Of a DNA stretch of 64,000 nucleotides, positions 42,137-51,245 are shown one piece after another. The DNA lies in assembly GCF_030053155.1 (NCBI RefSeq), contig NZ_CP125641.1, forward strand, positions 558,001 through 622,000, written 5' to 3'. Made by a program: the position numbers and the translations under genes. This DNA is from Rhizobium sp. BT03 (GTDB lineage Bacteria > Pseudomonadota > Alphaproteobacteria > Rhizobiales > Rhizobiaceae). Under the pieces are notes generated by a model, which was not told the origin of the DNA, did no database searches, and saw only the letters and a list, made by a program, of their open reading frames with translations. Position 1 is the stretch's first letter. Every line of letters begins with the position of its first letter.

Positions 42137-43387
42137 TCAGCGCTGCATCAGCAAGTCATGCAGGCGTTTCTGAACCTCTTGCGCAGACATATTCCTGCTA
42201 TTGAAGAAGTCGCCCACCACGGCGATCCAGCCCTCCGACATCTGGGTCGGCATGGCCTGGGATTGGGCGCTGACCTCACCCTTCTTTGCCTTGATCATCT
42301 CCAACCCCAGCTTGCCGCAACGATCGAGCCCGGACGGATCGACATCGGTGCGCACCGGCAAGGACCCCTTGATCCGGCTGAATGCGACCTGGTTGTCACG
42401 GTCGAGCACCATGCGTGCGAAAGCCTGCTGAGCCTGCGCCGTGCCGTCCCGATTGGTCAGCGGAAAGGCAAAGGCGTCGATCACCATGAAATAGGCGATG
42501 GACGTGCCCGGAACGAGGCTGCAATCGAAATCCTTGTCGACGCTATAGCCGCGCGCTGCAAGTTCGCCCTTGGCCCAGTCGCCCATGAACTGCATGCCGG
42601 CCTTGCCCTGGCCCACCGCCGCCGTGGCATCGGCCCATGTCTTGTCCTTGCGCTGCTCGATCGGCTCCACATAGTTGGACAGGCGCAACAATAGGTCCAG
42701 AGCTTCGATCATGCGCGGATCCTGCACCAGGGCGGCATCGCCGCCCATCAGACGGGCGTAACCCTCAGGCCCGAACTTGTGATAGATGATATCGTTGAAA
42801 ATGAGCGACACTTCCCATCGTGCGCCGCCGAGCGCGATCGGCAGACGTCCTGTCGCCTTGATTTTTTCAGCCGCGTCGAAGAGCTCGTCCCAGGACTGCG
42901 GCATCTTCATGCCGGCGTCGGCCAAGGCCGCCGTGCTTGTCCAGAGCCAGTTTTCGGCATGGATGTTGGTCGGCGCGAAGTAGACCTTTCCCTTGTAGGA
43001 AATCCGGTCAAGAACCGTGGCAGGAATGACATCCCGCCAATGATCCGCCTGCGCGACATCATCTATATCCTGGACGATGCCCATTTCCGGCAGTTCGCGC
43101 GATCCCTCGTTTGCATTCCACTGCATCACCGCCGGTGCATATCCGTTGGCGATACGATCGCTCACCACCCGCTGGACGGCGACCTTGTTTTCCGCAGGCA
43201 TGTCGACCCACTGGTTGCCGGCTGCTGCCCAGGCCCTGCGGAAAACGTCGAGCGCCGCAGTTTCGCTTTTCGATACCCAGAAATGCACGACGTCCACCGC
43301 GAGATCCTGCCCCGCCGCAGCCTGTGTCGCGGGACCTGCGACCGCCAAAGCCGCAACAAGCCACGCCCGAAAGTGTCCCCTTTTCAT
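42137..43387 (-). CDS. ABC sugar transporter substrate-binding protein (family 1), orphan
   Basis: Periplasmic binding protein, 416 residues, normal for the family. Signal peptide about 1-25 (TQAAAGQD). Family-1 features: VDVVHFWVSKSETAALDVFRRAW at the mature N-terminus, APTNIHAENWLWTS (about 135-148), GKAGMQFMGDWAKGEL (about 265-280) and SLPVRTDVD. The ATG at 43387 follows GAGGGG at 6 bp. No permease or ATPase gene is adjacent. The next gene upstream on the same strand is a GGDEF-EAL protein whose stop is 54 bp away, so this receptor may be co-transcribed with it and could act in signalling rather than uptake (inference). Confidence 0.87.
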   Translation of the reverse strand: MKRGHFRAWLVAALAVAGPATQAAAGQDLAVDVVHFWVSKSETAALDVFRRAWAAAGNQWVDMPAENKVAVQRVVSDRIANGYAPAVMQWNANEGSRELPEMGIVQDIDDVAQADHWRDVIPATVLDRISYKGKVYFAPTNIHAENWLWTSTAALADAGMKMPQSWDELFDAAEKIKATGRLPIALGGARWEVSLIFNDIIYHKFGPEGYARLMGGDAALVQDPRMIEALDLLLRLSNYVEPIEQRKDKTWADATAAVGQGKAGMQFMGDWAKGELAARGYSVDKDFDCSLVPGTSIAYFMVIDAFAFPLTNRDGTAQAQQAFARMVLDRDNQVAFSRIKGSLPVRTDVDPSGLDRCGKLGLEMIKAKKGEVSAQSQAMPTQMSEGWIAVVGDFFNSRNMSAQEVQKRLHDLLMQR

Positions 43388-43440
43388 TCGCTACCCCTCT
43401 TTTTTATTAAACCTTGCCGCACTCTCTGTGCGCGGCTCGC

Positions 43441-45549
43441 TCAGGAGATGGATTCAGCCCGCATTGTGCGTGACCGCCCTGATAGTCTGCGCAATGCCGG
43501 CCGGTGTGCCAATCGTTCGACCGCCGCGGCAGCCGGTTCCGGCTTAGCGAACAGATAACCTTGGCCGATCTCACAGCCGGCATTCAAAAGGAAATGACGC
43601 TGGATCTCGTCTTCGATGCCTTCGGCAACGCACCTTTTGCCGAGGTTGCGGGCGAGGTCGATGATCGCCCGGATGATCTGTTCCGAGCGCACATCCTTGC
43701 CGATCTCGGCAACGAAGCTGCGGTCGATCTTGAGTTCGTCGAAGGGGAAGTCGCGCAGATGCACGAGCGACGCAAAGCCGGTGCCGAAATCGTCGAGCGA
43801 GACCGACACTCCATGCTTGCGGAAACGCGAAATGGTCTCGGCGATCTGATTGGCGCCGCGATTGAGAAAGACGTCTTCCGTGACTTCGATGGCAAAATCG
43901 AGCCAGTCGAGGTGGTTCGCTTCGACCGCCGCAGCGATGAGGGCATAACCATCGTCGCCGACCAGCAGGGATTCCGGCAGATTGATCGCAACCGACCCGG
44001 CTCTGAGCCCCGCTGCCTTCCACGTCCTGAGATCGCGAGCGACCGTATTGACGATACAGCGCGTCATGCTTTGGATGAGATGGCCTTCCATGAGCGGCAG
44101 GAAACGGCCGGGCGGCAGAATGCCGAGCTGGGGATGGCGCCAACGCACCAGCGCCTCAAAGCCGAGATGCTCGCCGGTCTGCAGATTGACCTTCTGCTGG
44201 TAATAGACGACGAACTCGTCACGGTCGGCGGCGACGGCGAGTGCTGCGGCAAGCCGGTTCTGCTCGAGTCGCTGGGCGAAGGATGCTTCGTCGAAGATGA
44301 CGGCGGTGTTGCGCTTGGCCTTGGCGGCATAAAGCGCCAGATCTGCAATGCGCATGAGTGTCGCTTCGTCCGATGCATGGCCTGGTACGAGCGCGCCGCC
44401 GAGGCTGGCCGATACCGGCAGCAACCGGCCCTCGAAATGACATTCCGTTGCAATGGCAGCGACTGCGCGCTCGGCAATTCCCTCAAGCGTTGCCGCATCC
44501 GAAATGCCGGGAAGCAGAGCGGCAAATTCGTCACCGCCAAGCCGCGCGACCATATCGCCGGCGCGGAAAGTCTTCTGCAGCGCGCTGGCGACGTGGCTCA
44601 GAACCGCATCGCCTGCCGGATGGCCGAAACTGTCGTTGGTGGCCTTGAAGTGGTCGAGATCGACCAGCAGCATCGAAAAACCCGCGCCTGTCCGCTCGAG
44701 TGAAGCAAACAGCCCGTTCAGCGCCTCATTGAACGAAGACCGGTTGCCAAGGCCTGTCAGCGTGTCGGTATGGGCCAGATGCGTCAGCTTGATCTCGAAA
44801 TCGAGGGTTCGGCGGTGCTCAGTGCGTAGCTTGATGAGCAGCGGTATGAAAAGGATGAGGGTTGCCAGGATGAGTGTGGCTGCGGTCAAGCTGAGGAGCA
44901 CCGCGCTGATCAGGCGGGTATGATCGATGCTCATATCGCTCCGGTCATGCGCACTCTCGATCAAGGCGCTGAACTGACGCATGAGCATGCTGTCGGATGA
45001 GACGGCGAAGTCGATTGGTCCCCAGAAGCTGTATCGCTCCCGCCGATCCAGCAATTTCGCGGACACGACGCGTTCAGCCCTTTCAAGGAAATCCTCCAGC
45101 CGTCCGTCAAGTTCCACACGCAATTTTTCCGATGCCGCATCCCGGCCGTTCAGCCGTTCGAGAAGATTTGCCTCGACCTCGATATTCAACGCGTTCAACT
45201 GTGCGCTCATGGCGCGGATATCGTCGATCGCTTTTTGAACGTCCTCGACCATCGGCCTGACGATATATTCCGGCATATTCGGATCGGCCGAAGCGCGCAT
45301 GATCGCTCGCGTCTGATTGGCAAGCTGCTGGAAGCGAATGAATTGGCGCCCGATCAGATAGCTGATGTGCTGCTGCAGGGAGTGGCGATCGAGCGCCACC
45401 TTGACCGTCAGGAAGGTCGCCCCGATCAGAACCGTCATGACGACGACGGCGGTGATGTAATGGCGTCCGATGGAACGGATATATTTCGCCACGGAGGAAT
45501 GGGATTCGCCTGCCGGCATTCCTCTATTTTCCAAATCCGAACCAACCAC
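43441..45549 (-). CDS. Membrane GGDEF-EAL cyclic-di-GMP enzyme
   Basis: 702 residues. A transmembrane helix at about 33-52, a periplasmic four-helix-type sensor (about 55-230) and a second transmembrane helix (about 240-262) precede a GGDEF domain (about 285-450, loop RLGGDEFAALLPG) and an EAL domain (about 460-695, FEALVRW, NLPESLL, ITED-type EVTEDVF, DDFGTGFASL, KIDRSFV, VAEGIE). Both active sites look intact, so cyclase and phosphodiesterase are both possible. The start is uncertain: GTG at 45549 has GGAG 8 bp upstream; ATG at 45519 is the alternative. It is followed by an orphan sugar-binding protein. Confidence 0.88.
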   Translation of the reverse strand: MVGSDLENRGMPAGESHSSVAKYIRSIGRHYITAVVVMTVLIGATFLTVKVALDRHSLQQHISYLIGRQFIRFQQLANQTRAIMRASADPNMPEYIVRPMVEDVQKAIDDIRAMSAQLNALNIEVEANLLERLNGRDAASEKLRVELDGRLEDFLERAERVVSAKLLDRRERYSFWGPIDFAVSSDSMLMRQFSALIESAHDRSDMSIDHTRLISAVLLSLTAATLILATLILFIPLLIKLRTEHRRTLDFEIKLTHLAHTDTLTGLGNRSSFNEALNGLFASLERTGAGFSMLLVDLDHFKATNDSFGHPAGDAVLSHVASALQKTFRAGDMVARLGGDEFAALLPGISDAATLEGIAERAVAAIATECHFEGRLLPVSASLGGALVPGHASDEATLMRIADLALYAAKAKRNTAVIFDEASFAQRLEQNRLAAALAVAADRDEFVVYYQQKVNLQTGEHLGFEALVRWRHPQLGILPPGRFLPLMEGHLIQSMTRCIVNTVARDLRTWKAAGLRAGSVAINLPESLLVGDDGYALIAAAVEANHLDWLDFAIEVTEDVFLNRGANQIAETISRFRKHGVSVSLDDFGTGFASLVHLRDFPFDELKIDRSFVAEIGKDVRSEQIIRAIIDLARNLGKRCVAEGIEDEIQRHFLLNAGCEIGQGYLFAKPEPAAAAVERLAHRPALRRLSGRSRTMRAESIS

Positions 45550-45696
45550 TATTCGCGCTCCACCAGGAAAACTATAAATTGGCTGAGCCGCCTTCGGCGT
45601 ACGGCCGCTCAGCTCGTTCTCAAAAACGCCTTGAATTCTCTGCTGTTGGCGCCTGCCGCTTCGGACCGCCGCGTTCGCGCCGGACAGGAGCGTCAC

Positions 45697-46584
45697 CTTG
45701 ATTGGGGAAATCGGCCTTCATGGCCCCGGTCGCACCGGAAATTGCGAGGCGCACGTCGTGACCTGCGCGCTTCGAACCGCTGTCGCGTCGTCGCTAGGGG
45801 CAAGACTGTTTGCGAGGCTCCCCGACCATACGACAGGGTAGGTGCGGCCAAAACATTCGGCGAGCCGATGCCGGCGCGGCTCCCTGCGTCAAAAATTCCA
45901 GACGACAGGGATATTCCGGTCTGTCGGGACGGACGGGCTCGCGCCGTCTGCGCTGCACCGAGAAAAACTGCTGCCATGTGCATGCAAATTATTGAACATT
46001 TTCCCCCTCTGAGCGCATGCCATCTGCATTGATGAGCAGCGCCTATTCCGGCTCGTCCCGCAACCCGTCTTCATGGCGGAGAGGTATGGGCAGCACCTCG
46101 TTCGTATGGTTCAAGACTGCGGATGGTTTGGTTTCAGAAGCGTAAACGCTTTCGTGAAAACGCAACGAAACCAGTTTCTTGCATGGGAGACGGCACGAAA
46201 ATATCGTGATTTGGCCACGGGGTTCGGATTTCGGATAACGGACGCGCGCCCGCGTTCTCTCAACTGGCTCGTTCCCGCAACGCTGGCGAGCCGATGGCAG
46301 CCAGGAGCGGGTTGCAAGAACCGTGGATATCCATATTGCGCAGTCCGATCCGTATCGCGCGTCAAAAGTGATGCCGGCACGGGAGAAGGCAGCAATCTCT
46401 TAAATTTTTTCACTGCATATTCAGGGCCAAGCCGAAGTGCCCGGTTCCCCCGCGGACCGGTGCCATTGCGGCGATATCTTCGGATCGCTGTTTTCGACTC
46501 AAATGACTTGGGCGGCCTTTCCGAGAAAATTCTCGATTGGATGGATGATGCATTCGGTTGATGTCCATGGTGAGGAGATCCGTC
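45697..46584. other. Large region without a supported gene
   Basis: About 890 bp between two divergent GGDEF-EAL genes. Open frames on both strands are of ordinary chance length here and show no family features or good ribosome sites. A LacI-operator-like dyad AAGCGT-AA-ACGCTT is at 46138-46151. The region might be decayed coding sequence, including the missing N-terminus of the downstream gene, but I could not recognise any. Confidence 0.45.
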
Positions 46585-48762
46585 ATGACGTTGTCCCAAT
46601 CGTTTCCGCAGCCGGCCGCTGTCGTCGATATTAGCGAACACAAGCAGGCGGAGCGCGAGCTCAGGAAGGCGCTTGAATTCGCCGAGGGGATCATCGCCGC
46701 CATACCGGATGTTCTTTTCGAGGTGGACGAGGGCGGCCGTTATCTTCAGGTCTGGACAAGAAACCCCGAACTGCTGGCCCAGCAGAAGGAGATGCTGCTC
46801 GGCAGGACGATCAACGACGTTCTAGCGCCGGACCAGGCGACCATCGCGATGGAGGCTCTGCACGAGGCCGGCAGAGAGGGAGCTGCCTACGGCCGATGCA
46901 TTTGCATTTCCCTGCCCAATGGTGAGACGCGGTGGTTCGAGCTGTCGATAGCCAAGCGGCCGAGCGCCGATCCGGGGGCGGCCACCACGCTCCTGGCGTT
47001 CTCGCGGGACATTACCGAGCGAAAGCAAGCCGAAGACGCCATCAACCTCATGCGAATGCAGCTGTTGAGCGTGCTTCAGACCATGCCCGATATGGTCTGG
47101 GTCAAGGATATGGACGGGGTCCATGTGATGTGCAACCACGCCTTCGAGCGGCTGACCGGATTGGCCGAAGCGGACGTTGTCGGAAAAACGGATTTCGAGC
47201 TGTTCGATATTGAGAGGGCCCGGTACTTTCAGGAATCAGACAAGGCGGCGATCAAGGCGGGAAAGTGCATTGTCAGTGACGAGGAATGGGTCGTTTCCAA
47301 GGAGAAGGGTGAATCTGTTCTTCTTGAAACACGCAAGGTGCCGATTATCGATGCAGCGGGAGACGTCGTCGGCGTTCTCGGCGTGGCGCGAGATGTGACC
47401 GAGTTGAACGTCTCGCGCCAGAAAATCCACCAGATGGCCTTTTACGATCCCTTGACCTCGCTGCCGAACCGATCGCTGTTCAACGATCGGCTGCGGCAGA
47501 TGATCACCTCGGCCGGATCGCGAGGCCAGCGGGCCGGGGTGATGCTGATCGACATCGACCATTTCAAGGTGGTCAACGATACGATGGGCCATCCCGTCGG
47601 CGATGATTTGCTCTGCCAGGCGGCGGCCCGTCTCAATGCGAGCGTTCGCGATTATGACACCGTCGCCCGGCTCGGCGGCGATGAATTCGCGATCCTGTTG
47701 CCGGATATCAGCCAAGGCGACGATCTCGGCCGGATTGCCAATAATATCCTCGATAAGTTCAGGGAGCGCTTTCTGCTGGATGGCCAGGAGGTCTTCATTT
47801 CATGCAGCGTCGGCATCGCGCTCTATCCCAATGACAGCGCCGATGCCAACGACCTTGTGAAATACGCCGACTCGGCGATGTATCTCGCCAAACGCTCCGG
47901 GCGAAACAGCTTTCGATTCTATTCGAAGGATCTGACGGCAAACGCCGAAGAGCGGATGCGGCTTGAATCGGAGTTGCGCCGTGCGATCGAGCGCGGCGAA
48001 CTGGAACTGCATTATCAGCCGAAGGTGCTTCTGGACAGCGGCGCAATGGTCGGCTGCGAAGCCTTGCTGAGATGGCGCCACCCCGAAATGGGCATGATTC
48101 CTCCCACCCGTTTCATTCCGGTTGCTGAGGACACCGGGTTGATTGTGGAACTCGGGCGATGGGTGCTGCGCGAGGCATGCCAGACGGCGGCCGAATTGAA
48201 CGCCGATAGTCAGACACCGCACAAGGTGGCGGTCAATCTGTCGGTCAAACAATTCCAATCCGCCGGACTGGTGAGGTCGATCGTCGAAATTCTCGGCGAG
48301 ACCGGCTGCCGCGCGGAATGGGTCGAAATCGAAATAACCGAAAGCCTTCTGCTCGATCAGAAGGATGAAACGCTGCAGGCGCTCTCCGAACTCCGAAGCA
48401 TGGGATTTTCGATCGCCATCGACGATTTCGGCACCGGCTATTCGGCGCTGAACTATCTGGCGCGCTTTCCGATCGACACGCTGAAGATCGACCGGTCGTT
48501 CATCAACAGCACCGACAGACGGAACGAGGAACTGGTGAAGGCGATCCTCTCTATCGCGCGCTGCCTCGGGCAGAGTGTGGTGGCGGAGGGCGTCGAAACC
48601 GCCGAGCAGGCAGCGTTCCTGGCGGCAAACGGATGCGGCTCGGCGCAGGGGTTTCTTTACAGCAAAGCCGTGCCCAAGGCTGATATCATCGCCCTCTGGC
48701 TCCGCTCTCCGGCCGGCGGCCTTAATTCAAGCGAGGGGGTTTGTGGGTCTACTCCGTCTTAA
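46585..48762 (+). CDS. PAS-PAS-GGDEF-EAL cyclic-di-GMP signalling protein
   Basis: 725 residues, cytoplasmic. The order is a start that resembles the last strand of a PAS domain (AVVDISEHKQAERELRKALE, about 11-31), a PAS domain (about 35-150, ending FSRDITERKQAED), a second PAS (about 160-290, ending VARDVTELNVSRQK), GGDEF (about 295-460, RLGGDEFAILLPD, intact) and EAL (about 470-710, CEALLRWRHP, NLSVKQF, EITESLLL, DDFGTGYSAL, KIDRSFI, VAEGVET, intact). The ATG at 46585 is chosen for GAGGAG 8 bp upstream. The abrupt N-terminus suggests loss of an upstream PAS domain. Confidence 0.88.
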   Translation: MTLSQSFPQPAAVVDISEHKQAERELRKALEFAEGIIAAIPDVLFEVDEGGRYLQVWTRNPELLAQQKEMLLGRTINDVLAPDQATIAMEALHEAGREGAAYGRCICISLPNGETRWFELSIAKRPSADPGAATTLLAFSRDITERKQAEDAINLMRMQLLSVLQTMPDMVWVKDMDGVHVMCNHAFERLTGLAEADVVGKTDFELFDIERARYFQESDKAAIKAGKCIVSDEEWVVSKEKGESVLLETRKVPIIDAAGDVVGVLGVARDVTELNVSRQKIHQMAFYDPLTSLPNRSLFNDRLRQMITSAGSRGQRAGVMLIDIDHFKVVNDTMGHPVGDDLLCQAAARLNASVRDYDTVARLGGDEFAILLPDISQGDDLGRIANNILDKFRERFLLDGQEVFISCSVGIALYPNDSADANDLVKYADSAMYLAKRSGRNSFRFYSKDLTANAEERMRLESELRRAIERGELELHYQPKVLLDSGAMVGCEALLRWRHPEMGMIPPTRFIPVAEDTGLIVELGRWVLREACQTAAELNADSQTPHKVAVNLSVKQFQSAGLVRSIVEILGETGCRAEWVEIEITESLLLDQKDETLQALSELRSMGFSIAIDDFGTGYSALNYLARFPIDTLKIDRSFINSTDRRNEELVKAILSIARCLGQSVVAEGVETAEQAAFLAANGCGSAQGFLYSKAVPKADIIALWLRSPAGGLNSSEGVCGSTPS

Positions 48763-48791
48763 CAACAGGTATTGAACCGGGCGCAGCTCGT

Positions 48792-49730
48792 TCAGTGTGC
48801 GCCGTTTCGATCTTCTGTGTCTTTGTCGGTGCCCGAAAGCCTGACCTGGAGCTCCGCGGTCAGCCATCTCGCGGCGGGCCCCGGCGGGTTTGCGACGTTG
48901 CGGATCACGTGGATCGGGTACTCGCTTTGGTCGAAGGCCGGAAACTGCAGGTGGACGAGGCGGCCATCGGCGAGATCATCCCTGGCCAGGGATGCCGGAA
49001 GCCCGCCCCAGCCCAATGCGCCGCGGATATAGAGATGTTTTGTCGCATTGTCGCTGACCCGCCAGGTCTTCAGCGAGAACACGTTGAAATCGCGGCCCTT
49101 CGTCAAGCCCGAGGCATCGTAGACGACGATCTGGGTTTCGTCCCGAACATCGGCGAGGGTCATCGGCCGGCACAACTTTCCAAGCGGATGGTCGGGGGCG
49201 GCGACGGGGATCATCGCCGACTGGCCGATCCGTTCGAAAACGATCTGATCGTTCCTTGCCGCCATGGCGCCGCCAAAACCGACGACGGCCCTGCCATTGA
49301 TAACCGCATCCATGACGATCCCCAGCGTGCCGACCGTCACATTCAGCGAAACTGTGGGATAGTGACGGTGAAAGGCGCGCAGGACGTCGACGACGATGTC
49401 CGACGGCACGAAAGCGCTCATCGCCACGTTGAGTTCTGCCTCCAGCCCGTCGCTCAAGGCCTGGACGCGCGCCCGCATCAGGTCGAGATCGCCAAGCAGC
49501 CGGCGGGCATCCTCGAGCACCGACCTGCCGGCTTCCGTCAATTGCGGCCGCTTGGTGCCGGAGCGGCTGAAAAGTGCCACCCTGAGCTGAGCCTCGAGAT
49601 TGGCGATCGTATAGCTGACGACCGACTGCGTTCGGTTGAGGGCGCGGGAGGCGGCTGAAAAACTGCCTTTCTCTACCACGGTCAGAAATACTTGAAGCTG
49701 ATCCAATGTCGGGTGGGGCTGCATTCTCAT
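48792..49730 (-). CDS. LysR family transcriptional regulator
   Basis: 312 residues: HTH at about 10-70 (LQVFLTVVEKGSFSAASRALNRTQSVVSYTIANLEAQL) and a periplasmic-binding-protein-like effector domain (about 95-295). It is divergent from a DoxX-family gene, with 126 bp between starts, the usual arrangement for a LysR regulator and its target. Two ATGs (49730 and 49724) start the frame, neither with a strong ribosome site. A CGAAAA-N8-TTTTCG dyad at 49753-49772 in the spacer is a candidate site. Confidence 0.88.
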   Translation of the reverse strand: MRMQPHPTLDQLQVFLTVVEKGSFSAASRALNRTQSVVSYTIANLEAQLRVALFSRSGTKRPQLTEAGRSVLEDARRLLGDLDLMRARVQALSDGLEAELNVAMSAFVPSDIVVDVLRAFHRHYPTVSLNVTVGTLGIVMDAVINGRAVVGFGGAMAARNDQIVFERIGQSAMIPVAAPDHPLGKLCRPMTLADVRDETQIVVYDASGLTKGRDFNVFSLKTWRVSDNATKHLYIRGALGWGGLPASLARDDLADGRLVHLQFPAFDQSEYPIHVIRNVANPPGPAARWLTAELQVRLSGTDKDTEDRNGAH

Positions 49731-49752
49731 CGATCAAAACGATAAATTTCTT

Positions 49753-49772
49753 CGAAAATATACCGGTTTTCG
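49753..49772. promoter_or_regulatory. Dyad in the LysR/DoxX divergent promoter
   Basis: CGAAAA (49753-49758) and TTTTCG (49767-49772) form a 6-bp inverted repeat with an 8-bp spacer that includes TATACCGG. It is placed 22 bp from the LysR start, where autoregulatory LysR sites commonly lie. Confidence 0.3.
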
Positions 49773-49856
49773 CGATGAGGTTCCAGCTTTATCTGTGTGG
49801 CTCAGTCGCGATCGCAAGTCGGTTCGGCGCGCCGCCATTGTTCAAGAGGGGTTCGA

Positions 49857-50288
49857 ATGTCCAACATCACCACCGCTTCTTCTGCCCCGCCTGCGGGAAA
49901 ATTGCTCCGGATCGGGTTATGGGCCGCGCAGGTGCTGACCTTTGCCGCTTTCACCCTGTTCGGCTGCATGAAATTCTTCATGCCGGTCGATCAACTGGCG
50001 GCAATGTGGGTATGGCCCGGCCAGGTTCCTGCATGGTTCCTGCGTCTGATGGGGATTATCGATTTTGCGGGCGGAGTAGGCGTCCTGCTGCCGGCCTTGA
50101 CCCGGATCCAGCCGCGTCTGACCGTGCTTGCGGCGCTTGGCTGCGTGCTGCTGCAGATCGCTGCGATGATCTTTCATCTCTCCCGCGGCGAAGCGCCGGC
50201 CCTGCCACTCAACGTCGTCCTGCTTGCGGTTTCGGCGTTCATCCTCTGGGGCCGCGGCAAGCGGGCGCCTATTGCGCCGCGCGGATGA
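49857..50288 (+). CDS. DoxX-like family membrane protein
   Basis: 143 residues with four hydrophobic segments (about 18-40, 55-80, 83-103 and 110-128), the DoxX_2 layout. FGCMKFFMP and the W-P-G-Q-V-P-A-W-F loop with GIIDFAGGVGVLLPAL match family patterns. Function of such proteins is unclear; some modulate membrane redox or quinone use. The ATG at 49857 follows GAGGGG at about 5 bp. It is divergently transcribed from the LysR gene, its likely regulator. Confidence 0.8.
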   Translation: MSNITTASSAPPAGKLLRIGLWAAQVLTFAAFTLFGCMKFFMPVDQLAAMWVWPGQVPAWFLRLMGIIDFAGGVGVLLPALTRIQPRLTVLAALGCVLLQIAAMIFHLSRGEAPALPLNVVLLAVSAFILWGRGKRAPIAPRG

Positions 50289-50610
50289 AGGATGCGAGCG
50301 GTTGCGATAGGGAGCGCTTGGCGAGCGATCGGACCCGATCTTGCCGCACTCCCGGAGCGTGCTGTCCGTTTGTCGCAGCTCTGTCCACTTGGCGCAGTAA
50401 AGCCGTAGGGCGAGCTGTCCCAAGCGCAAAAATAGGAATTTGTTAAGGCCGGTGCGGCGTTTGTTGTCTGACGAACAGACGCAATTCGCTGACATGAAGA
50501 GCGAGGATGTTCCCGTCGATCGGCAATGAAATACGCCGCATCCCCCAAGCAGTCGGATCCGGAGACATGAGCGTTTCCTTTCCGCCAGAACAACGAAACA
50601 AAGAATGCAG
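50289..50610. other. Intergenic region after the DoxX gene
   Basis: About 320 bp. No open frame with family features, no strong terminator with a T-run and no repeat seen. Confidence 0.35.
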
Positions 50611-50811
50611 ATGGCTGAAATCATCCAATTTCCAAACCCGGTCTCCGACACCTCGATGGACATTCACGACCTGCGGGTCGCAGTCGAACCGTCCGGCAAT
50701 TCGGAGTTGGAGCAGTTGCTCCAGGCGCGTGCCCGGATTCGAAGTGTTTTGAACGAACTCGATAGATTGAGCGGAGAGCTGCAGGCCTGCTCCTCGTCGA
50801 CGGGAGCGTAG
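50611..50811 (+). CDS. Small hypothetical protein
   Basis: 66 residues beginning MAEIIQFPNPV, with a helical C-terminal half (LEQLLQARARIRSVLNELDRLSGELQ) that could form a coiled coil. An ATG two codons earlier is also possible and no clear ribosome site precedes either. No family is recognised. The call rests on the plausible start, amphipathic helix and isolation from other genes. Confidence 0.4.
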   Translation: MAEIIQFPNPVSDTSMDIHDLRVAVEPSGNSELEQLLQARARIRSVLNELDRLSGELQACSSSTGA

Positions 50812-51245
50812 GATCGCAGCCGTGTCATTCGGGGATCGGGGACGATCCTCGTCTAAACGCCGAGAACATTCGGCTTTCCAGTGGCGAGAATGAGAGGCGG
50901 TTCCCTGCGATGATCTCCGTGCCATCGAAGACCTGGACGAAGGGCAAGCTGCAGGTCCTTGCATGATTTCACATCGACACCCATTGCTTTGGCAGCAGGG
51001 GAATATCAGCCGCCACGCCGCGAGCGCGGGTTGTCAGGCTGATATCGCTGCGTTCCGGCAGCCTTCCTCGCTATAAAGATTCGCTATGGCGGCAGAAGCG
51101 AGTTGTGTTGGCCATGCGGCAATGGATGAACCTACTCTGACAGCGTCAGCAGAAGACTGGCGCAACAAGAACCGCGGCAAAGCGGCATTTGAGCACATGA
51201 CGGCAAGGGGCCGATCAGACGTGTCCAACAAACGGAGTGGGAACC
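50812..51245. other. Long leader region of the ABC transporter operon
   Basis: 434 bp with no supported gene. It contains the LysR-type inverted repeat and adjoining conserved block (51071-51117) described separately, and the ribosome site GGAGTGGG before the start at 51246. Confidence 0.45.
51071..51117. promoter_or_regulatory. LysR-type box upstream of the ABC transporter operon
   Basis: CTATA-N9-TATGG (51071-51089) continues into CGGCAGA, then after 7 bp TTGTGTTgGCCA. Position for position it matches the block at 58136-58182 before the hydantoinase genes in 35 of 49 bases without gaps, including TATGGCGGCAGA and TGTGTT at identical spacing. The T-N11-A dyad is the form bound by LysR-type regulators; a LysR gene lies at 57171. 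Confidence 0.6.

Noticed and set aside
43504..44703. Long plus-strand open frame opposite the GGDEF-EAL gene
   Set aside because: Low-complexity charged translation without family features; it mirrors a gene with complete GGDEF and EAL motifs on the other strand.
46138..46151. AAGCGT-AA-ACGCTT dyad as a LacI-type operator
   Set aside because: No LacI-family gene in the window and no adjacent promoter target; mentioned only in the region note.
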